Assembly (NCBI GenBank): GCA_023548195.1
Contig: JAJHZJ010000268.1
Span: 2,654,266 to 2,718,265, forward strand
Reading direction: 5' to 3'
Length of the DNA stretch: 64,000 nt
From: Bettongia penicillata ogilbyi
Taxonomy: Eukaryota; Chordata; Mammalia; Diprotodontia; Potoroidae
In this document: positions 33,459 through 43,805 of the stretch, piece by piece
How the letters are laid out: each line of letters opens with the position of its first letter
Numbering within the stretch: position 1 is the first letter of the stretch
The notes under the pieces: generated by a model
What the model was told of the DNA's origin: nothing
Databases searched by the model: none
What the model saw: the letters and a program-made list of their open reading frames with translations, nothing else
Program-made: the position numbers and the translations under genes

Positions 33459-33937
33459 AAATGCTTCTTTAGCTATATGAGTATTGTTGGTGGGGGTATA
33501 GGTAGGATGCATGTATATAATATACTTCCCCACTTCAACAACCTTTGATTTTATCGTTGGGTGTAATTCCTCTTCCAACAGACTAACAACTCCTCTGTTC
33601 ACTCACTCACTCCATCAGCAAACAAGCAAGCAAATATTTAATAATGAAAGGTCTTTAAGAGCTGTCCTGGCTGAAAAATTTGTCACCCTGAGCTAATAAG
33701 CTTCTCAGAACTTAATTATACTTGTTCTCAGCAGACAGGCATATAGTCTGTTATTGGGCCATTTTCAAAGGCTTTCTGGCATTTTTGGTGCTTCTAAAAC
33801 ATATATTCTACTGGAATAGTCTTCAAAAATCCAGGGTCACCTACACACCTCCAGCAGGTAACATAGTGCTACTTTGGTGGAAGATACACACATATTCTAA
33901 TCATTTTCCCCTCTGTTTCTCTAGATGTCTTTCTAAA
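33459..33937. other. Unique DNA
   Basis: Frames at 33511-33696 and 33722-34033 have no domain or splice support. Confidence 0.4.
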
Positions 33938-34190
33938 ATAATAGCTAGCTTACATTCATATAGCATTTTTAGTTTTGCAGAGAACTTTACATATGTAAGT
34001 TCATTTGATCCTTACAACCATTCTGGGAGATAGGTGCTATTTTTATCTCCATGAGGACACTCAGGCTGAATGAAATTAAGTGACTTGTTGAGTGTCACAC
34101 AGGCTAGTAAGTGACTGGGGCAGGATTTTAGCTCATCTTCTTGTCTCCAGGTCCACCATTCTATCCATCATGTCACCTAGGTGTCTCATG
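33938..34190 (-). repeat. MIR3/long-tailed SINE, antisense
   Basis: 'agcttacattcatatagcatttttagttttgcag', 'tccttacaaccattctgggagataggtgctatttttatc', 'gtgacttgttgagtgtcacacagg', 'gtctccaggtccaccattctatccatcatgtcacctag'. Near full length. Confidence 0.8.
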
Positions 34191-34344
34191 GATAAAATCC
34201 TAGGAAATTATTCAATGGAATAAACACATGTCAAGCACGTGTATGTGTATGTGTGAAATGGAAAAGATTACTTTTTTGATTATTGCACCCTGGTAGGAAA
34301 CAATTTTCTTTCATCTTGGAAGAATTGTGTCTAGATAAATTGAT

Positions 34345-34445
34345 GATAGATAAATAGATGTATACATATATACATATGTGTGTATATTTGTGAATGTCTT
34401 TATACTTGTACTGTATGCTTGCATACATGTACACATATAATAGGT
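34345..34445. repeat. TA/TG microsatellite, interrupted
   Basis: Runs such as 'gatgtatacatatatacatatgtgtg' and 'catacatgtacacatata'. Confidence 0.7.
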
Positions 34446-34494
34446 CCTTAATATTTGGATGTTGTATGCTAGAAGTCCTCATGAGTAGGCAAAT

Positions 34495-34715
34495 CATAGG
34501 TTCATATGATTCAGAACTGAATAGGACCCAAGAGTTCATCTGCCCCTATTCCTACATTTACAAATGAAGTAAAGGTCTAAGATACAGAATGAGTAAGTAG
34601 CAAAGGTGGGATCCAAATGTATCACTTCTAAGTTAGAATCCAAAGGTTTTGCCCATTGTGATTAGTAAATGACAGAGCCAGATCAAGAATTCATTCTCTT
34701 ACATTTAGAAACTAG
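34495..34715 (-). repeat. Antisense SINE fragments
   Basis: 'aataggacccaagagttcatctgcccctattcctacatttacaaatgaag' then 'agtaaatgacagagccag'. Two degraded pieces. Confidence 0.45.
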
Positions 34716-34942
34716 AGGTGTCACTGCTGGGCCCACAGGGGCTAGAGTACAACTGCCATTTCTTGTTCTGTACCACACATGGAATTCAGGCTAGGTTTGG
34801 GCCTCTAATTAGAGAGGTCAAACTCCCTGTTCTCACACTTACTGACTTGTTCTCCCACCTCTGGCAGTCCAAGCTTCTTAGGTTATGGGGGAGTATAAAA
34901 AAGTACTCAGTGTGCAAGATGGATCAGATATGGGATATGTGA
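34716..34942. other. Unique DNA downstream of the candidate gene's 3' end
   Basis: Contains a perfect 12-bp palindrome ctctaattagag at 34803-34814. Nothing else recognised. Confidence 0.4.
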
Positions 34943-34948
34943 TTTATT
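34943..34948 (-). promoter_or_regulatory. Possible polyadenylation signal AATAAA
   Basis: AATAAA on the minus strand, 144 bases beyond the stop codon at 35093, which is a usual position for the end of a short 3' UTR. By itself it is weak, since such hexamers are common in AT-rich DNA. Confidence 0.35.
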
Positions 34949-35092
34949 TTTACATATGTACAAAAAGAAACGTCACATAAAAAAGGCCCATAAGAACATA
35001 TTAACGCAATAGCATTTCGTAACAACTGACTATTGGTAATGTCTACTGAAAAGTGGACACTTAAACCTCCATAGAACATAAAACAATGTTCA

Positions 35093-35303
35093 TTAGTGCA
35101 AATTAAGCATTTTACATTTCACCTCAGCTTGGAAGCGTGCTAACCACTCGTCATACATGTCTGCCATGCATGGGGAATCTTCTTGTTGGTAGCTGGCCAC
35201 TCCGACATGAAACCTTCCTTTACTGCCAGTTAGCTCAGATCTCACAGGATTCAAGCCCTCTAGAACTTGTAAGATCACCTCCAGGTCTGGGGAATCCATT
35301 TGC
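35093..35303 (-). CDS. Candidate terminal coding exon, unknown protein
   Basis: On the minus strand a pyrimidine-containing tract ending in TTTTAG precedes base 35303. After one base, 69 sense codons run to a TAA at 35093-35095. The peptide is soluble and acidic: it starts Q-M-D-S-P-D-L-E-V, has a middle F-H-V-G-V-A-S-Y-Q-Q-E-D and ends in V-K-C-K-M-L-N-L-H. There are two cysteines, one tryptophan and no low complexity. Codon use is mixed and gene-like, with several CpG-containing codon contexts rare in this window. An AATAAA lies 144 bases beyond. I do not recognise the family. Upstream, the frame stays open only to about 35392, then meets a stop, so it must be spliced in from elsewhere or start at the ATG 35297-35299. 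It could still be chance or a decayed gene. Confidence 0.4.
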
Positions 35304-35394
35304 CTAAAATCAGGAAAGAGCACAAACAAAAGAGGTGAATCTCTCCACACACTTGTGCTGCACAAGGTCAAGACTGTAGAATGGAGCCAGCAAC

Positions 35395-35449
35395 CTTTTC
35401 ACACTCAACTCTTGGAATTCATCTGGGAACACTCCTTCACAATTCATAC
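35395..35449 (-). CDS. Candidate 55-bp upstream coding exon
   Basis: On the minus strand TTCCTTTCCAG precedes base 35449 and GTTGCT follows base 35395. In the phase that fits, it reads 17 codons, M-N-C-E-G-V-F-P-D-E-F-Q-E-L-S-V-K. Splicing across the 91-bp gap (35304-35394) would keep the frame into the terminal exon and create a Lys-Arg pair at the junction. The donor is weak and the intron would be near the minimum size for mammals. If the intron is retained, the frame ends at a TGA about 30 codons on. Confidence 0.25.
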
Positions 35450-36869
35450 CTGGAAAGGAAGAGGGAAGCAGAGGCCTGAGTTGATCCCTTTGAATCCATT
35501 TTGTTTATCCACTGAATCATAGTCTCCTCTGGCCTAGAAGTCAGTAAGAGTGCTTCTTCACTTCAAAGTGCAAAACTTTTAGCCTTAAGTCACACATTGG
35601 GAGAAATAGGCTCCCAAACTTCCAAATGCTTAACTGGAACCAGGAAGATCAACTTTGAGGATGTTTCATGGAATGGCCCCCAAAAGCCCATTCAGCTTCT
35701 ACTACACATTATTCCCAGAACTTAGGGTTTCTAGTTAATTGTACCAGGTGAGAAAAAGATTAAGAGAAGGACATTTCTTTCTTTACTGATCTCTTCCCAA
35801 GGAAAGAATAGGGGAGAGAGAAGCACAAGAGATAGAAATATGATCTATGAAACAGTAAATTTCCACCATCCCTTTTCTTTATCTTTACAGCTTTGCCTCT
35901 CAAACCTCACCACCCCCTCCCCCAATAAAGATAATCATTCATATAGGTAACTTCAATAAGGTATTATACTAAGGTTGGTTCCTGATCAGAACAGAGTTTA
36001 CCTCATGAAGATAAAGAAAAACAAAAAGTGTGGTATGGGACTCATCATCCTGATCAAAATGCCTTTGCAATCACCTTTGAAGGGGAAAGAGAGAAATTTC
36101 TAGATAAAACTACAAAATGAGACACTTCTGAAAGTTGTCCAAAAATGGAATTGGCCATCACACTATAAAGTATGTTCTCCATCTTTGAATATGATCATTT
36201 GTCAAGGAAGTAGAAGAAAAGATGTCTATTTGGGTCATCTATATGATCTCTGATGTCACTGTAAATTCTGAGATTCTATGATGTTTAATAGTAGATATTT
36301 TAAAGAGGAAATGATAAGAAAGTTTTTTTTTCTTTTTTATCAGTGAAGAGGAAACAAAAAGCTACCATCTTGTGTCCTACCTCTTCAGTATATCTAGTAC
36401 CCTCTAGGGAATTCTCAAAGGTTTAAGACAATTTGAAAGGCTAGGCACTAAGTTACCGAGAGGGCATAATAGTCTGAATTACAATGTTCTTTCTACTCCA
36501 CCATTCTGCTTCTGAAGGTAGCATGGAAAAGAACATGCTATTCTGCCCATGAAGAGTTGAATTGAGTCCTCACTGCTCTTGGTAAAACATCATAATGTTA
36601 ACAGCATTGCCTCTTGCCCAGTATACTCTACAGTCCCTATATTCAGGAGTTGCACAACTCTTCTTAGTACCTACCAAATGATCTTTCTCTACTGGTGTTC
36701 CTACCCCCAGCAACCTTAATTTGTATGAGGATGAGCTTTAGTGGGTCTTCTCAAGGTTACCTTTTCAAGGTTCTAGGGAAAGTGGAATATAGGAGGACCA
36801 GGAAAAACCAGGAAGGGAAAATGAATTCACATATCCAAAGTGGACCAGTAGACATATATACAAAGAAAG
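35450..36869. other. Unique DNA, possible further exon at 36001-36077
   Basis: No SINE or LINE recognised over 1.4 kb. On the minus strand 36077-36001 lies between a good pyrimidine-rich acceptor and AG/GTAAAC, and encodes a hydrophobic stretch (H-F-L-F-F-F-I-F-M) like a signal or membrane segment. Its phase does not join the 35.4-kb exon directly, so any link would need another exon. Weak. Confidence 0.25.
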
Positions 36870-37590
36870 AACAAAAGATAGGGTGAGGATAGTCAACATA
36901 GCTACCTCACTTTTATCTGAAATGGTCAAAGGAAAGGTGAATACACACACACATAGAGTATTGGATACAGAAATAGATTCCACTCAATGGGGAAATAAAA
37001 AGGATAGGAGAGAATGGAGAAGGGGAAATTAGTGGAATGTTAGACAATCCTCTAAAGAAGTACAAAAAATATCCTTCACTCTTTGTAAAGTGGTAAAGAA
37101 TAGGAATTTGAGGAGGTCCCCATAAACTGGGGAAGGGGTGAACAAATCACAGTATATACATGTGATATAATACCATTGTGCTATAAGAAATTTCTAATGA
37201 TGGGGTGGTTTCAGAAAAGCCTGGGAAGAACAGCATGAACTGATCCAGAGTGTATAGACCCAGGACAACAATTATACAATTACAACCGTACAAAGATAAA
37301 CAACTTTGAAAGAATTAAAAACTCTCATCAGCATAATGAATAATCAAGATTCTGGAAGACTAATGATAAATGAAACATGCCACCCACTTCATAAAAGAGA
37401 GATGAAGGATTTGGAGTGCTGAATGAGACATTTATTTTTTTGGACCCTGCCAATATGGAAATTTGTTTTGATTGACTATACATGATTGAAATGGGTTTTG
37501 TTTTTCTCTCATTCACAAACGATGTAGTGTAGGAGTGAGAGTAGGCAGACTTTTGCCGGTTGAAAAATATACATTTTTAATTTAAAAAAA
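36870..37590 (+). repeat. L1 LINE 3' end, sense
   Basis: 36870-37020 resembles the purine-rich text also seen at 24.3 kb. 37060-37260 is the end of ORF2 ('tttgtaaagtggtaaagaat', 'aactggggaaggggtgaac', 'accattgtgctataagaaat', 'gcatgaactgatccagagtg'). Then the 3' UTR follows, ending in an A-run at 37582-37590. The element is 5' truncated and has no intact frame. Confidence 0.75.
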
Positions 37591-38004
37591 AAGTTTTATC
37601 CTCTCTTTTGCATGCGCTCTTAGTGAAGCTCGATATACACCAGCTGCTTCAAGTTTTGAGCTGTCATCTATCTTACTTTTGTTCAAGCTAGATTCAGTGA
37701 AACAGAAAAGTTAAATTACCTACTATTTGCAAAGCCCAGAGTGATTTGAAGACCAAATAAAATAAAAAAGAACAGTGCCTGTCCCCAAGGAGGTTACATT
37801 CTACAAGAATAAAAGTTGAATTCTACCACATCAACAACAGCACCAAAAATGATGAAATTAAAATAACATCAAATATACTTTTAAAATATTTCTTCATGTT
37901 CATTTTCTAGAAGAAAAAAAACTTGTCTATTTTCTAATTACTGTGGTTTAATAGATGTTAGGGTTTGTTGTTTTTTTGGTTTGTTTTGTTTTTGTCTGCC
38001 AGGT
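37591..38004. repeat. Unique DNA with a LINE-derived scrap (+)
   Basis: 37690-37830 holds 'ttacctactatttgcaaagcccagag' and 'cagtgcctgtccccaaggaggttacattctac'. The rest is unique, with a T/G-rich run at 37966-37995. Confidence 0.5.
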
Positions 38005-38365
38005 GATGTAGTTTGTTAACATTGTGGAACAAACACTGGACTTGGGGAGAAGACCTGAGTTGTGGTACTTGTTTTGTCATTGTAAATGTGACCTTAGGTA
38101 AACCACTGGATTCTTTAAAGCTTTCATACCTTCATATGTAAAATAGGAGTAAAAGGATTTTTAGTAGCTACCACATAAGGTTGTAGTCAGAAGTAATTAA
38201 TATATACCAAGTACTATATAACTACAAAGACTAGGAGTAATTGGGAAATTCACTGGGTAGAAGATTGGAACTGGATTCGGGAGAGATCTGAGTTTGAATT
38301 CTTTCTCTGATACTAGCAATGTAAGTATAGGCAAGTTAAAACTTTCTGTAAATGTCAACATGCAG
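38005..38365 (+). repeat. Two MIR-type SINEs, sense
   Basis: 38005-38225: 'acattgtggaacaaacactggacttgggg', 'tgtgaccttaggtaaaccac', 'ataaggttgtagtcagaag'. 38245-38365: 'actggattcgggagagatctgagtttgaattc', 'ctgatactagcaatgtaagtataggcaagtt'; its tail is lost. Confidence 0.65.
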
Positions 38366-38591
38366 GTATTAAAAGTTTATACATGCATATATAATATACA
38401 TGGCTCAGGGAGAGTGCACAGTAGATAGACTGTGGGGCCTTGGAGACAGGGATACCTGGGCCTCAGATACTTGCTAGTCGTGTGACCCTGGGAAAGTCAT
38501 TTAACCATTGTTTCCCTTGGTTTCCTCCTTTATAAAATGGAGATAATAATAACACCTACTTCTCAGGGGTGTTGTGAGAATCAAATGAGAT

Positions 38592-38609
38592 CTCTCTCTC
38601 TCTCTCTCA

Positions 38610-38654
<45 letters not shown>
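38592..38654. repeat. Compound (CT)n(CA)n microsatellite
   Basis: Sits at the 3' end of the antisense L1, so on the L1 strand it reads (TG)n(GA)n in the place of the usual A-tail. Confidence 0.9.
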
Positions 38655-38656
<2 letters not shown>

Positions 38657-39389
38657 AAAACACAGAGACTATTTGTTCTTTTTATTAACCTATAAATTCC
38701 CTTCCTTTCCCTTCCCAATGGGAAGACAAGAAAATCAAAACCTAATCCAAATATATATATATAGTCATGCAAAATAAATTTCTGCATTAGCCACATTCCA
38801 AAAAAGAATGAGGAAAAAAAATATGTTCAATCTGTATTCTGAGTCTGTCAGTTCTCTAACTGGAGTATGTTTCATCATGAGTCCTTTGGAATTACAGTGG
38901 ATGGTTGTGTAGATCAAAGTAGCTAAATCTTTCACAGTTGATTATTGTTACAATATTGCTGTTTCTTTGTAGATCATTCTCCTGGTTCTGCTCATTTCAT
39001 TTTGCATCAGTTCATACAGATTTTCACAGTTGCCTTTCTCCCCTGAAACCATACCCTTCTTTTCTTACAGTCCAATAGTATTCCATTAGATTCATCCTCC
39101 AGAGCTTGTTCAGCCATTCCTCAAATTGTGAGGATCATCTCAGTTTTCAGTTCTTTGCTACCACAATAAGGGTTGCTATAAATATTTTTGTGCATATGGA
39201 TCTTTTTCTTTTTCTTTGATCTCCTTGGGCAAAACCCTAATGGTATCATTTGGTCAAAGATGATATGCACAATTTAATAGTATTTGGATGTCATTGAAAA
39301 TTACTTTCCAGAATGGTTGAGCTTGTTCATAGATCTACCAACAGAGCATTAATGTGCCTATTTTCCTACTTCCTCTTCAGTATTTGCCC
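38655..39389 (-). mobile_element. L1 LINE 3' end, antisense, 5' truncated
   Basis: Antisense 3' UTR ('ttcatcatgagtcctttggaattacagtggatggt', 'cattctcctggttctgctcatttcattttgcatcag', 'agtattccattag', 'accacaataagggttgctataaatatttttgtgcat', 'ccagaatggttgagcttgttcatagatctaccaacag'). Inserted in a MIR with a 9-bp duplication. Confidence 0.85.
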
Positions 39390-39546
39390 AAATGAGATGA
39401 CATTTGTAAATACCTAGTGCAGTGACTGACACAAAGTAGTTGCTTTATGAATATTAGCTATTAGAAGTAGTAGTAATGTACTTAGATATGCATAGTAATA
39501 TGATTGTAAATTAAAGCTGTAGGAGCTTAAAACATTCATATGTAAA

Positions 39547-39822
39547 TGATCATTTTTTTTTTTTTTGAGGATGGGATAGTCACATGTTGGCCTATGATTT
39601 TGCTGGTATAGTGAAGAACCTGTATAATTAATCTAACTTTACCAATACATGTCATTAACTATTCTGCATTTGATAGGTTTAGGTTGCCTAGATTAAGATT
39701 CGACTAGGTTAAGTGACTTGGCCAAAGTCACAGAATCAGTATATATCAGAGACTGAACTAGTACAACCCAGGTCTTCCCGAGTCTGAGGTCAGTTCATTA
39801 TTTTGCCATGATGCTGCTCATT
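39547..39822 (-). repeat. SINE with A-tail, antisense
   Basis: Starts with a T-run (39552-39565), the complement of an A-tail. It ends with 'aagtgacttggccaaagtcacagaatcagtatatatcagagactgaac', 'cccaggtcttcccgagtctgagg' and 'ttattttgccatgatgctgctc'. The middle differs from Mar-1 and MIR, so this is another SINE subfamily. Confidence 0.65.
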
Positions 39823-39869
39823 ATTTTAAATTGTATCACTAGCATTCTTCGTGAGAGGCTACATCCAAA

Positions 39870-40450
39870 ACAAAATTCATTCTCTCTTTCCTCTGCTCTC
39901 CTAAAACTAACTCTACTTCTGAAGTTCTCTATTTCCATTGAGGGCATCGACATCATTCCAGGTTTACAGTCTCAATATCATCTTTGTCTCTTGACGTTTT
40001 CTCATAACTTATATCTGATCATTTGCCAAATCTCATCTTTTCCATCTCTTCAACATCATTAACATTCTTCCCTTCTCACTACTTAAATAGCCACTACCTT
40101 ATGCCAAGCTATCCACAGTTCTGACTTGGACGACAGTAAGAACCTTCTAATTTTCTTCCTGCCTCAAGTCCCTCCATGTTCCAATGCTACACAGCTGTTA
40201 ACATAATTTTCCCAAAATTCAGTTTCACCCATGTTACTTCCTTAATCAATAAACATAAAAATGAGTACGAAAGCAAAATGAAAGGCCTTTGGTGAGAATC
40301 TTAAAGTTCTATTTGCTCCTTATTACTTCTAGGATCAAATAAAAATTTCTCAATTTTCCTTTTAAAGCCCTTCATAACCTTACCCCAAATAGTCTTACTA
40401 TAATTCATACCATTCCCCTTTGTCTTATTCATAATTTTGTATATACTTAC
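39870..40450 (+). repeat. L2 LINE ORF2 end and 3' UTR
   Basis: 'gaggtctctatttccattgaggg'-type text, 'ccaggtttacagtctcaatatcatctttgtctcttgacg', 'caagctatccacagttctgacttggacgacag', 'cttcctgcctcaagtccctccatg', 'ctaggatcaaataaaaatttctc', 'aaagcccttcataaccttaccc' in L2 order. A recent-looking A-rich stretch at 40245-40275 interrupts it. Confidence 0.75.
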
Positions 40451-40734
40451 ATTGTCTCTAGCCTAGCATAAGCTCTTCGCAAGAACATTGATCACCTGAC
40501 AATTGTTTGTTTTGGCCACAGCAATTTATGGTATTCTGCATTAGGACATAGATGGACAATAAAGGGAGTCATGGGAGGGAGTGTCCAATTGTGTCTTATA
40601 GAGCATTAGTGTATTTTTATTATTGCTAGCATATTCCTCCTCCTCATTATTTTATGAGGCAGCATAGAAGTTAAAATGTTCTTGAAATCCTGCAAAAACA
40701 AACATCTAATTCTGCTTATTTTTGTGCCTGTAGC
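40451..40734. other. Unique DNA
   Basis: Nothing recognised. Confidence 0.4.
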
Positions 40735-40845
40735 TTTCAAACCTTTCGGCTACGCCGGGTCCCAGGTTTTTCATCTGGAAAATGAGTGGGTTGGATTCAA
40801 TGAGGTCCGTCTGGCTCTTGAGTCTGTAATTCTATGAGTGTTATT
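40735..40845 (+). repeat. MIR-type SINE 3' half, short ending
   Basis: 'catctggaaaatgagtgggttggattcaatgaggtccgtctggctcttgagtctgtaattctatgagtg'-type ending, in pieces. Confidence 0.6.
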
Positions 40846-41054
40846 CCTTTTAGAATAATAATAATAGCTTATGTATACGTAGGAAAAGAACAGAAAGTAT
40901 TTTATTAAGGGTTTTTATATTAATTCAACCAAAATGGCAACCAAACTAACAAAATGAAAATTAGACAATGTTAAAATGTTTTAGAAGTAATTTTTATTCT
41001 GACCTTAGTTTGTAGAGAATAACATCATATATGCAAATGATTTTGAAATAGAAG

Positions 41055-41445
41055 AGAAAAATGCAATAGAGAAATATAAACAAAGGAAGGAAAACTATTT
41101 GCAACTGGGGAAGGGCTAGGAAAGGTTTTCTGGAGAAAGTAGTTTTCAGCTGGGTCTTGGATGGATAGAATTTCAGCAGAGTAGGGGGCTGAGGGGCAAG
41201 ACAGCCTAAGAAAAACTTGTGGAATTGAGAGTATCATAGTTTAATTGGGGATTAGAAGTGTGCAGGGGAGAAATGAGAAATAACACAAAATAGCATGAGG
41301 GCAGGTTGTAAAAAGCTTTGAATGCCCAAACAAGTAGCTGGGCCTTATAAAGGAAGCAACCTGGAAGGATTCAAATGACTTTGAGCAGAGGAGGAATATG
41401 GTGATTTGTACGTAAGGAAGATTTGATCTAACAGAATGCATCCTG
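41055..41445 (+). repeat. LINE-derived dispersed repeat, middle and distal
   Basis: 'aggaaaggttttctggagaaagtag', 'tcagctgggtcttggatgg', 'aggttgtaaaaagctttgaatgcccaaac', 'aagcaacctggaaggattc', 'gagcagaggaggaatatggtg'. The most complete distal copy here. Confidence 0.65.
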
Positions 41446-41979
41446 GGGCCCTGAGACAAGGGAAGGGATGATGGTTTTGTGAAGCTATCCACACTTTCTC
41501 ACCCAGCCCCCTACTATTAGACAGCTGTTGGAGATTAGACCTGCCTGTGGTGGGTATGGGGTAAGGATCCTTATGGAGTCCTCTAAGCCCATCTCCTTGT
41601 TCCCTTTTGTTAAGCCTCTTTCACCCAACTCATCTGGGAGGGGTAACCCCCCCAAACAACAGGTGGAAGGAGACCTCTTCTGAAAGGGAAGTTACCATAG
41701 CTAGATTGTGACCCTTTAACTATTTATACAAACTGTGGCCTCAGTGGCTGTAGAAAGTGAGCAAAATGACTTGTTGTATATACTAATAAGCAAGTAAGAG
41801 GAAAAAAAACAGAAAGGAAGGGTTATCTGTAAACCTGGATGCTTCCCACTAGCAGCTGCAAGATTGCTGTGCCTTTTCTAAGTCAAACTCTCTTACCAGC
41901 CTGATGAGATCTTGGAAAAGAAAGGCCTACATTTTAAATACAGCCTTATTTGTTTTTGTTATTTTTTTCTTCTTCCAGG
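41446..41979. other. Unassigned DNA
   Basis: Includes 'ctgtggcctcagtggctgtag' and a C-run (41648-41655). No family recognised. It may be old LTR sequence or unique. Confidence 0.35.
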
Positions 41980-42340
41980 AACAATTTAGGGGCCTCCAAT
42001 TAGCTGCAGGTGCAAATATTATGCATTCAATTAATTGTCTTCAAATGGTTAATTATGGGCAGAATTGGCTAATTTGGGGTGCAATTAACTACTTGCCACT
42101 TATTCTGAGAATGCCAGTGGACAATTGTGCCTGCAATTAATTTACAAGAGCCATTACAGTGAAAACCTTGTACTATAAACCCTAGACTAGAGAGGGAAGA
42201 TTTTTTTTAGAGGCAGAATTTCGCTCTGGGTTAATTGCATTGACTCTTCCTTTAGCTTCCCTATGCAGGTTGCCTGTAAATGGAGTTCACGTTGCGTGCT
42301 TATGTGAATTGTGCAGCCTTGCTGGAGATGAAGGCTCTGA
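41980..42340. promoter_or_regulatory. Candidate enhancer dense in homeodomain cores
   Basis: Repeat-free. Between 41998 and 42237 I count 11 TAAT/ATTA cores, several as palindromic pairs (ttaattaa-like: caattaattg, ggttaattatg, gcaattaattt). It also has an E-box CAGGTG (42008-42013) and cacgttgcgtg (42287-42297). Looks like a developmental enhancer; conservation untested. Confidence 0.5.
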
Positions 42341-42534
42341 AAGGAACCCAGAAATAGGCTGAATACTCAGTGAATGTGAAGTATACTAGATCAGAGCTAT
42401 ATGTGGTGACTCCACAAATGTCTCTGCAGGCAGCAGCCCTGCCTGGATTTTGTACAGAAGGTAGGAGGCTCTTTTTCAGAAGTGTGAAATTGCAAATCCT
42501 TCCCGGTGGTCACGGGTGCTGGGAGAAAACTCAT

Positions 42535-43060
42535 CTTACAGAATCACAGACCTGCAAGGCACCTTCAAGATTCTCTGGCAGAGTTGCAACAGACACAAGA
42601 GGTTGTCTATTCCAACTCCTTACCTGATATAGGAATTCTAGAAAGACTTCAACATGTGGTCATCAAATCTTTATTAAAAACAAGCAAACAAACAAATAAT
42701 GATGAGGAACTTGTACCACCTTGGTGAAGTCTATTAAAATTTTAGAAAGTGCTAAGAAATTCTGACTTATGTAAATTACACCTTCCTGTACTTTTCACCC
42801 ATTTTTCTAATAGGATAGTGTAACAGACTAACTCTAATCTCCCTCTTCCACATTGTTGCCCTACAAATAATTGAAGATGACTGTCTGTCTGGTTCATTCT
42901 AAGTTATAGAATCTTAGAGCAGAAAGGGCTATCAGAATCCAACCCAAGCTGAAGGATATATCCCCACCATAACATCCAAGACAAGGCTCCAATTTAAGAC
43001 CTCGAGGGAGAAACTACTGTATCCCATTCTGCTTTGAGGCATCTCTGTTAAAATAGGTTA
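42535..43060 (-). repeat. Two antisense L3 (CR1-clade) fragments
   Basis: 42535-42690: 'acctgcaaggcaccttcaag', 'ggttgtctattccaactccttacctgatataggaattc'. 42903-43060: 'tagaatcttagagcagaaagggc', 'caagacaaggctccaatttaagacctcgagggag', 'ctgctttgaggcatctctgtt'. Unique DNA between. Confidence 0.5.
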
Positions 43061-43159
43061 GTTGGCTTGTTTCTTACCCCTGTACATTAAATCAGAGTCT
43101 ATTTCTCTGTAATTTATATCCACTGCTCTTTATTCAGCACATCAGGGCTAAGCAGAACG

Positions 43160-43440
43160 TGGCAGACCAGAGAGCTGAAGGGAAGCTCAGAGGCCATTTA
43201 ATCCAAATAATCATTAGGATCTTGAGAGCAGTGGACTCTGGCTCATTTTTTCCCCCTTCTTCATATCCTCTGCACTTAGCACAGTACCTGACATATAGTA
43301 GGTACTTAACAAATGCTAAATAATTCATTTTATAGATGAAGAATCCGAGGCCTAGGGAGTTTAGGGGACTTGTCAAAGATATGAACCTAGGTTTTCTGAC
43401 TCCAAGGCCAGTATCCTTATCACCCCATCAAAATGCCTCT
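43160..43440 (-). repeat. Antisense SINE split by an L2 3' fragment
   Basis: SINE: 'gagagctgaagggaagctcagaggccatttaatcc' continues at 43325 'cattttatagatgaagaatccgaggcctaggg', 'gaacctaggttttctgactccaaggccag'. Between them about 43210-43318 is L2 terminal sequence in sense ('agcacagtacctgacatatagtaggtacttaacaaatgct'). Near-repeats AAATAATCATT and AAATAATTCATT flank it. Confidence 0.6.
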
Positions 43441-43550
43441 ATCTTTAGATATCTTTAGATATTATTATTTAGATATTAGATATAAAGATTATATCTATAT
43501 ATAAAGCTATAAAGATAATATTAGATATTATCTTTAGATAATAACCTTTA
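43440..43550. repeat. AT-rich low complexity with hairpin
   Basis: Repeated tttagatat units; perfect 11-bp inverted arms at 43511-43521 and 43525-43535 with a 3-base loop. Confidence 0.8.
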
Positions 43551-43805
43551 AAATACTTGAAGATATTCATCAAACTAAGTCTTATCTTCTAAGAGGACAG
43601 ATATTCCTAATTCTTCCAACATCTTCTCATGCATTTACTCTTTCTATTGTAGAACTCAAGTCTCCTGATTATAATTTACTCATTAGGTTCATGTTTCCTC
43701 TTCACTTGACAGATTAAGAAACTGAGACACAGAGAGGTTCCATAAACTGTCCAGGGTTACACAACGAAGGAGGAGAAAAGTCAGAATTAAGACCTTGGTC
43801 CATTA
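43551..43805 (-). repeat. Antisense L3 scrap and antisense SINE
   Basis: 43551-43640: 'aaaatacttgaagatattcatcaaactaagtc', 'cctaattcttccaacatcttctcatgc'. 43690-43805: 'cttgacagattaagaaactgagacacagagagg', 'ctgtccagggttacacaac'. Confidence 0.55.

Larger units (their letters stand above)
38401..39480 (+). repeat. MIR-type SINE split by an L1 insertion
   Basis: The first part is at 38401-38591 ('cacagtagatagactgtggggcc', 'gtgaccctgggaaagtcatt', 'gttgtgagaatcaaatgagat'). The tail resumes at 39390 ('aaatgagatgacatttgtaaatacctag', 'gaatattagctatta'). AAATGAGAT is duplicated at 38583-38591 and 39390-39398, as expected for an L1 insertion. Confidence 0.8.

Noticed and set aside
36001..36077. Possible signal-peptide exon of the 35-kb candidate gene
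   Set aside because: Its reading phase does not join the 35.4-kb exon without another exon; hydrophobic T-rich text is common by chance.
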